A stretch of 49,930 nucleotides of DNA. It comes from Ahniella sp. GTDB taxonomy: Bacteria > Pseudomonadota > Gammaproteobacteria > Xanthomonadales > Ahniellaceae. Positions 44,008 through 49,930 of the stretch are shown piece after piece. Under the pieces are notes generated by a model. It did not search any database and had not been told where the DNA came from. It saw only the letters and a list, made by a program, of their open reading frames with translations. The DNA is taken from contig JADJRU010000032.1 of NCBI GenBank assembly GCA_016712105.1, positions 1-49,930 on the forward strand, read 5' to 3'. The position numbers and the translations under genes were made by a program. The stretch's first letter is position 1; each line of letters starts with the position of its first letter.

Positions 44008-46842
44008 TCATGGCGTGAAGGTCAACGTGGTCGTGACCGCTGCAGCGTGTGCGTCCTTGTCGATCGGCAGCGGCTTGTAGCCGTTGACGAGCCACAACGG
44101 CAACTGCGAGATGTAGGCCGGATTGCCCAACACACCACTCTGGCCGCCCGGATAAATCTGTTCCGCCCGGATCGGTGTGGTCATTTCGCCGACGAAACGT
44201 CGAGCCGGACCAGACCCGAACATGAAACCATTCAGGGTGTTGGCTCGAGTGCTGTGGCTTGACGCATCAACCGCTTCGTAACCGCCGCCTCGTGCCACGC
44301 CCATCAGATTCGGCGCCAGGTTCGTGATGCCATACAGGCCTTGGCCGGGAATATCGAACGGTCCGCGCAGTGGATGATCGAAAACGATCCGGTGCAATTT
44401 GCCCCAGCGATAGTCATTGAGGTTCGTCGAGTTGGCGAACGCCGGTGCGAACTCGTTGCTGGCGAGCAATCCGAGTGCGTCGGACATGGCCTTCAGCATC
44501 ACGAAGTCGCGTGCGGCGTTGGCATTCGGGGCACCCGTGACCTGGAAGAAGTTCAGGCCGGAAGCACCTTTGCCCTGTTGCGTGGCATAGGTGTCGAGCA
44601 GGCGCTTGAACGCGACATACGACTCGTTGCTGCCGGGCAGTTGGGTCGAGAGGCCAACCCGCGACAAGGTGGCATCGATCGTGCCGCGGACCACTTGACC
44701 ACGCCAGACCGAGAACAGGGTGGCGGCCACGGAATTCGCGATCTCGCCGTCCGACGGTGCCGCGAGCGCGAGTGGATTGTCGCCTGCGTCGAAGCCTTGT
44801 TGGATGCCCGTGGGGGACGAGTAATCCCAAGCGGCGATCCGGTCGATGGCTTCCTTGACGCGGGGGTTCTCGGCCAAGGCACGGAGTTCCGCCCAGTTCG
44901 ATTGCAGCGCGTTGTTGCGAGCGCTGATCAAGTGTGGGGCCACCAGTTCGGCATCCAGCAACTGGTTGTTCGCCTGTGTGGTCTTGATGTCGGCGAGCGT
45001 GACCTTTTCCGGCCGTGACAGCAGCGACTGCATCATTCGATCGACGCGGCCCTGGCGAAGCGAGGAATACCCGAAGTTCAGGTAATACAGGCCGCCACCG
45101 GGGCGGACTTGGTTGAAGGCATTGTTGTCGAGTGTGTTGCCGACCGGGTCGTTGTTGGCATTGGCAATGTAACCTTGTTCCGGATTCACGACCGACGGCA
45201 TTTCCGAGGCCTTCAGGATCTCGTAAGGGATCGCCTGGTTCGGTTGACGATTCGTGACCGGCAACCATTCGTTCCGGCGCACGCCGGTGCCATCACGAAT
45301 GATGAACGGTGGTGCACCGTCGATGCCATTGGCTTGCAGATCTTCGCGGATCGGCGCTTCCGCCGTCGTGTAGTAGGCGATCGTGCCGTCACGGCCGGCA
45401 TAGGCGAAGTTCTGCGAGCCCACATCGAAGTAGTCCAGCGCCGCACGGAACTCGGTCAGGTTCGTCGAACGATTGATGCGTCGGATGGCATCCAGTTCGA
45501 ACGTTGCACCCCAGCCCGTGTATTGCACGGAGATGCCGGTGTCGTTCGTGATGCTCAGGACCGGTCCGTTGTTGCGCCGTGGGACGGTGATGGTGACGCC
45601 GCCGTTCGTGTAGCCGATCGAATTGTTGCGCGTGACGTTGTCGGCGACACCGTCCAGATTGTTGAGGAAATAACTCTGGAACGTCCAGGTCACTGGCTCG
45701 GCGTTGCCCTTGAAGATCGTGTGGGTGGGCAGGCCGAACGTGTTGAGGCGGAATTGTTCCTGATAGGTGTCCGCGACATCGAGCGGATTGGTGGTCAGGC
45801 CCCAGCAGAACTCTTCGGTACAGCCGAGCAGGATGTTCGGGGCGCCGGGTGGTGTCAGACCGGACACGTTCATCGGGCGGGCATATCGCGAATCCGTCGA
45901 AACGATGTGCGACTCGTGCATGACGGCCGGGAGGTCGAGTGACAGATGCGGATCGTTCGCCAGAATCGGTGAGCCGCTGACGGTTTTGCTGCCGGCCACC
46001 ATCCACCAGTTGCTGCCGGCGCGTCCTTCGCGCGGCCGCAAGTGCGGCGCAATGATCGGATTGTCGATGATCGCGTCCTTGAGTGCCTGCGCCATGGCAA
46101 CGGTCTCCGGTGGCACATTCGGGACGGACGCCCAGAATGGCGCATCACCGGTCTTGTCGCTGGCGGTTGGACGGAAGCCTGGAATGGAGATGCGATTGTC
46201 GAACGGCTGAACCCGGTGGGTGTCTTCAAAGAACAGCGCAGTGCCATTGAACCCGGCTGCGGCACCAGCCTGTTGATAGGCGCCAAGACGGATCGTGTAA
46301 TCGATGTCGAGATCGAAGCTCAACTGGAACGAGAGGATCTTGCCGACCACGATCGAATCGACCGGTGACCAGGCTTCGGCGCGCGTCAGTTCGAGGGCGC
46401 CATACTCAGGTGGCAGGGTGTTGTTGCGCAGCCACAGGTTGACGCCGTCGGCATATGCTTTCAGGACACCGCGCATTTCGTCGTTCATGGCCGACCAGGT
46501 CGTCTGTGCGGCACGGCGCAGGCCCAGAGTGCGCAACTGGATGTCGTTCGGCAGGGCAGGCGCGCCGACAAGTTCACCCAGAGTGCCGCTGGCGGTTCGT
46601 CGCAGCACATCCATCTGGAAAAAACGATCGCGCGCATGGACGTAACCGAGCAGGTACGCGGCATCGTAGTCGTTCTGTGCCTGGATCAGCGGTACCCCGG
46701 CGGCGTCATAGCCGACGCTGCCTGAGGCACGCATGCCCGGCGCGGAAATGTTTTGAGCGGAAACGAACTGGGCGCTGATGGCGAGTGCCAATCCAGCGAG
46801 TGCCAGGAACTTGTGCCCTGGTTTTCTGCGAACGACTTGCAT
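44008..46842 (-). CDS. Penicillin acylase family (S45) Ntn hydrolase, exported
   Basis: 944 aa. The signal peptide is LALAGLALAISAQFVSAQ. The precursor layout is alpha chain, spacer, then beta chain beginning at the nucleophile Ser277 in EGRAGSNWWMVAGSKTVSG, where autocleavage after Gly276 is expected. GSPILANDPHLSLDLPAVMHESHI and GLTPPGAPNILLGCTEEFCWGLTTN follow, typical of S45 enzymes. The alpha chain contains YVHARDRFFQMDVLRRTASGTLGEL. Periplasmic amidase; members cleave penicillins, acyl-homoserine lactones or aculeacin, and the substrate cannot be chosen from sequence. The upstream region (46843-46956) holds its promoter area, with no clear motif. Confidence 0.93.
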   Translation of the reverse strand: MQVVRRKPGHKFLALAGLALAISAQFVSAQNISAPGMRASGSVGYDAAGVPLIQAQNDYDAAYLLGYVHARDRFFQMDVLRRTASGTLGELVGAPALPNDIQLRTLGLRRAAQTTWSAMNDEMRGVLKAYADGVNLWLRNNTLPPEYGALELTRAEAWSPVDSIVVGKILSFQLSFDLDIDYTIRLGAYQQAGAAAGFNGTALFFEDTHRVQPFDNRISIPGFRPTASDKTGDAPFWASVPNVPPETVAMAQALKDAIIDNPIIAPHLRPREGRAGSNWWMVAGSKTVSGSPILANDPHLSLDLPAVMHESHIVSTDSRYARPMNVSGLTPPGAPNILLGCTEEFCWGLTTNPLDVADTYQEQFRLNTFGLPTHTIFKGNAEPVTWTFQSYFLNNLDGVADNVTRNNSIGYTNGGVTITVPRRNNGPVLSITNDTGISVQYTGWGATFELDAIRRINRSTNLTEFRAALDYFDVGSQNFAYAGRDGTIAYYTTAEAPIREDLQANGIDGAPPFIIRDGTGVRRNEWLPVTNRQPNQAIPYEILKASEMPSVVNPEQGYIANANNDPVGNTLDNNAFNQVRPGGGLYYLNFGYSSLRQGRVDRMMQSLLSRPEKVTLADIKTTQANNQLLDAELVAPHLISARNNALQSNWAELRALAENPRVKEAIDRIAAWDYSSPTGIQQGFDAGDNPLALAAPSDGEIANSVAATLFSVWRGQVVRGTIDATLSRVGLSTQLPGSNESYVAFKRLLDTYATQQGKGASGLNFFQVTGAPNANAARDFVMLKAMSDALGLLASNEFAPAFANSTNLNDYRWGKLHRIVFDHPLRGPFDIPGQGLYGITNLAPNLMGVARGGGYEAVDASSHSTRANTLNGFMFGSGPARRFVGEMTTPIRAEQIYPGGQSGVLGNPAYISQLPLWLVNGYKPLPIDKDAHAAAVTTTLTFTP

Positions 46843-46956
46843 GTGGAGCCTCCCAATATGCCCCGCGTCTTGCGGGTCCGCCGATTATGCGCCGATCCGG
46901 AACACTCGCGCGGTCACATTGTTTTGCACCGTGGGTGCGGTAGACCCCATAACAAC

Positions 46957-46985
46957 AAAACCCCGGTCGTTTCCGGCCGGGGTTT
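46957..46985 (-). terminator. Terminator after the FG-GAP gene
   Basis: On the minus strand AAACCCCGGCCGG-AAACG-ACCGGGGTTTT, followed by GTTGTT. It lies 42 bp past the FG-GAP stop and before the penicillin-acylase gene, insulating the two. Confidence 0.85.
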
Positions 46986-47026
46986 CGATTCGATCTGACG
47001 GCGATGTGTTGCCCGAGGTTGGCGGG

Positions 47027-49930
47027 TTACTCGAAGCCGTTGCCAAACAGACTGTCGGTAATGCGGACATCACCCAGGATCGGTTCGGCATTCATGCGTC
47101 GCCAGGGCCCACTTCGGGGGCCGAGCGGACGGAGCGAGCCGTTGGTGCCGCTGCTCAGCGGAGCGTATTGAAGTCGCGCCCGCCAATGTTGCAACGAGTC
47201 GAACGCCAGGCCACCTATGTCGGCGCTGACGTCCACCGGGAAAGCCGTGATCGGGATGTCGGTCCAGTTGGCACCTGAGGCGAGTACACAGTCGATATGG
47301 CCGAAGGGGCGCGCCACCGGGCAGGACTCGATCTGCAGCCGCGCGCGTTCCCGACCAAACGGGCTGGTGGCGTATGCAGCGACCGTAAAACCGTCCGGGT
47401 CGTCCGACTTGCCCCATTGGTCTACAGGATTGTTGATCGCCACGCTGAAGCCCTGAACCGCCAGGGCACGACCGTTGACGCCATTCAGGTAGACCTGGAT
47501 AGCGCCCTCCGAACTTTGTCCATTGCTGTACTGCCAGAATCCAGTGGCCATGTCGGGATCACCGTCTGCATCAAAATCTCCGCTGGCGATGGACTTGCCC
47601 AAAGCATGAAAGGCGACCGTCCGCGATACCGTCAGATCGATCCCGGGATTGAAGTTTCCGGGGCCGCCCAGGTAAAGAAACGCGGCTCCGGCCTGGTTTG
47701 CATTTCCGCCTGCATTGTCCCAGCCAATCGAACCCACCCAGACATCGGCGTAACCATCCTGGTTGACGTCGCCGGCAGCGGCGACCGAACTTCCGTCCAG
47801 CGCTTGCGCCTGCTGGGAACTGAGCGTGGCATGTCGGGCCACCGAAGGGGATTGGAACCACCCAAATACAGAAACGCTGTGCCAGGAGTTCTGGGTGACG
47901 ACATCCTGCTGGTCGGCGCCGACAACGGAAGTCATCGAAACCGTCGTTGTTCACATCACCGACCCCCGCAATGGATGTCCCGAGCCGGCCATCCAACTGG
48001 TCTCCTTCGTAGATGCGGTCGACCACAGTATTGAAGTTGGAACCGCCAAACCAGACGAATGCTGCACCGTCGTTCCCCAACACAACGTCGAATCCATTGG
48101 CTCCGGCGCCGATGTCGGCGAATCCATCGCCGTTGATGTCACCGATTCCAGCAACACTGTTGCCGACGAAGCCGGAACCCTGATTGGATTCCAGTCTCGC
48201 ATCCAGCTCGGTGTCGAGAACCCCGCTGCCAAAAAACACGAAGACGGCGCCCTCATTGGACTGATCGTTGTCGTACTGGCGTGCGCCGACGGCGAGATCA
48301 CCGAAACCGTCGCCGTTCACGTCGCCAACAAACGCCACACTATGTCCGAATTCGGCCTGGTTCTGGTCGACTTCGAAGGACCGGTCGATGGTGGTATCGA
48401 AGGCACCCCCAGTAGACGTGAACCAAGCCTTCCGATCCCTGTCCATTGGACGCCTGACTGGCGCCGACAATCAGATCGCCGAAACCGTTTCCGTTCAGGT
48501 CGCCGATCGCCACGCTGATGCCGAACTCCAACGTCGAGGAGGTGGTCAGAACTGTTGTGGGTATCGACGGAAGGCCTGTTGAGCTGACCCAAAAGAGCGT
48601 GTACCGCGCCTCGCCGGCGTTCTGTCCGAACGCACCAACGGCGAGGTCGGTGAATCCGTCGCCGTTCAGATCTCCGGAAGCCATGGCATTTCCAAGAGAC
48701 GCATTGATCACGTTGGACTCGACCAGGGTGTCATGGACATTGTCCGGAACGGATCCGACTCCGCGTGCCAGCATGATCCTGCCTGAGTCGATGAAGGCCG
48801 CATCATCTGCGCGTGGCGCCCCGATGAGGAGATCGGCGAATCCGTCGTTGTCGGGATCACCACCGGACAGCGAGCGTCCGATTTCTTCCGAGACCTGAGT
48901 GCCTTCAAACGATCGAGCGGAAGCGGCGCTGATCCCTGTGGAGCTGCCCTGGAAAAACTGGACGAACCCACTATCCGCGGCCGCACCATTAAACAGCGGC
49001 GCGGCGACTGCGATATCGGCATAACCATCACCATTGGTGTCACCGAGGCCCTGCGATTGCCGCCCCCAGCTGGGCATCCTGCTGATTCGATGAGACGGTG
49101 AAGTCGCTGGTGGTATCCGCCGTCGGGGCGCCATGGAACACGAAGGCGCCACCTTCATTGGTTTGGCCATCGTCCCATTCCGGCGCGCCGACCAGAATGT
49201 CGGCAAAACCGTCGCCATTCACATCGCCGATGCCGGCGACTGACCGGCCGAAATCCGACTCGGCCTGGTTGATCTGAAAATGCCCGTCCGTGCCGACATC
49301 GACACTTGCGGCACCAAAATACAGGAATGCGGCACCTTCATTGGTTTGGCCATCATCGTAATCCGCGGCACCGACGAGCACGTCAGCAAAGCCGTCCCCG
49401 TTGAAGTCGCCTGCCGAGGCGACACTGGTGCCCATTCGGGCATCCATCTGACTGGACTGGAAGCTGACATCCCGAGGTGGTGTTGAAGGTGCTGCCGGCC
49501 GCGCCAAACCACACGCCCGCCAAGCCGCCATTCTGGACGGTGGTGTCGAATCCGGCCGCGCCGGCGATCACATCGGCAAACCATCCCCGTTGATGTCGCC
49601 TGCACTGGCAAGCGAACCACCAGGAACGCTGATACCTGGTTAACTTCGAGAAAGGCGGTCGAAGTAGTCGAGATCGTCGTGCCACCGAAGTAGATGTAGA
49701 CGCCTCCTTCGTCGGTCTGGCCGTTGTCGAGGAACGGCGCGCCGACGGCAAAATCCATGTAGCCGTCGCCATTGACGTCGCCGATCCCGGCGACCGTGGT
49801 GCCGAACTGCGCACCACCTTGGGGCGACAGCACCTCCCACATGGGTACGGTAGCGAATCGCCCGGCAGTACCAGCGTGGAGAAAGGCAGCCCCGGAGTCG
49901 ATCGCAGCGCCGTTGTCGTGCAGCGGCGCA
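47027..49930 (-). pseudogene. Large FG-GAP (integrin-alpha-like) repeat protein, partial, many frame changes, GFE terminus
   Basis: The gene enters from the right edge, so its N-terminus is missing. About 13 FG-GAP calcium-binding repeats are readable, each with a core such as GIGDVNGDGFADILVGAPEWDDGQTNEGGAFVFHG (D-x-N-x-D-G-x-x-D loop). The frame changes at least seven times, near 49630, 49585, 49490, 49065, 48430, 47930 and 47850-47890. After each break the repeat pattern resumes in another frame, for example an extra C in TTCCGTTG near 47932. After the last repeat a domain of about 140 residues (INNPVDQWGKSDDPDGFTV...) leads to ITDSLFGNGFE. Likely a secreted or surface beta-propeller protein. 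The indel density is the highest in the window; a decayed gene and poor consensus in repetitive DNA are both possible. Confidence 0.8.

Overview
The window is GC-rich chromosomal DNA from a gammaproteobacterium, most likely of the Lysobacterales (Xanthomonadales). The grounds are the hfq-hflX-hflK-hflC-DUF2065-purA block, the one-operon ilv cluster with a leader peptide, the dispersed REP-like palindromes, the mix of secreted hydrolases (C25, S46, S45, GH13), and secreted proteins ending in a ...GFE motif. The species cannot be fixed from sequence alone.

Layout. 1-3.4 kb: a TPR membrane protein, a REP hairpin, and an M56 metallopeptidase/BlaI-type repressor pair with two tandem BlaI-type operators. 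3.6-7.9 kb: a molybdenum hydroxylase operon (Fe-S subunit, Tat-exported Mo subunit, XdhC chaperone, MocA-like cytidylyltransferase). 7.9-9.3 kb: an unrecognised, frameshifted small gene and a PrlF-YhaV toxin-antitoxin pair. 9.35-11.3 kb: a 1.9-kb insertion lying between an intact tRNA-Phe gene and a duplicate of its 3' end. Its one clear gene is an orphan secreted repeat protein ending in GFE. 11.4-20.2 kb: two divergent secreted C25 (gingipain-like) peptidases of about 1,375 residues each. 20.2-25.6 kb: purA, DUF2065, hflC, hflK, hflX and hfq. 25.9-27.7 kb: an S46 peptidase that has lost its catalytic-His region. 27.8-32.5 kb: a Pho-box-controlled pstSCAB-phoU operon with a terminator after pstS. 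32.5-33.3 kb: a small exported protein and two REP palindromes. 33.3-40.8 kb: ilvL-ilvD-ilvC-ilvG-ilvM-ilvE-ilvA, with promoter, leader peptide and attenuator visible. 40.9-49.9 kb: a DUF6445-like protein, a cyclodextrin-glucanotransferase-type GH13 enzyme, a penicillin-acylase-type Ntn hydrolase, and a large FG-GAP repeat protein that runs off the right edge and ends in GFE.

A feature that affects the whole reading is single-base indels. At least nine otherwise well-conserved genes (hflK, hflX, pstS, ilvE, the GH13 gene, one C25 gene, the S46 gene, the 32.5-kb gene, the FG-GAP gene) and one unrecognised gene are broken by one or more +1 or -1 frame changes. In each I could find the point where the protein resumes in another frame. 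Because housekeeping genes are hit, I read most of these as sequencing or assembly error and give reconstructed gene spans. The S46 deletion cannot be explained by a single-base error.

The most unusual content is the divergent C25 pair, the shared GFE terminal motif on otherwise unrelated exported proteins, and the tRNA-Phe mini-island carrying one such protein.
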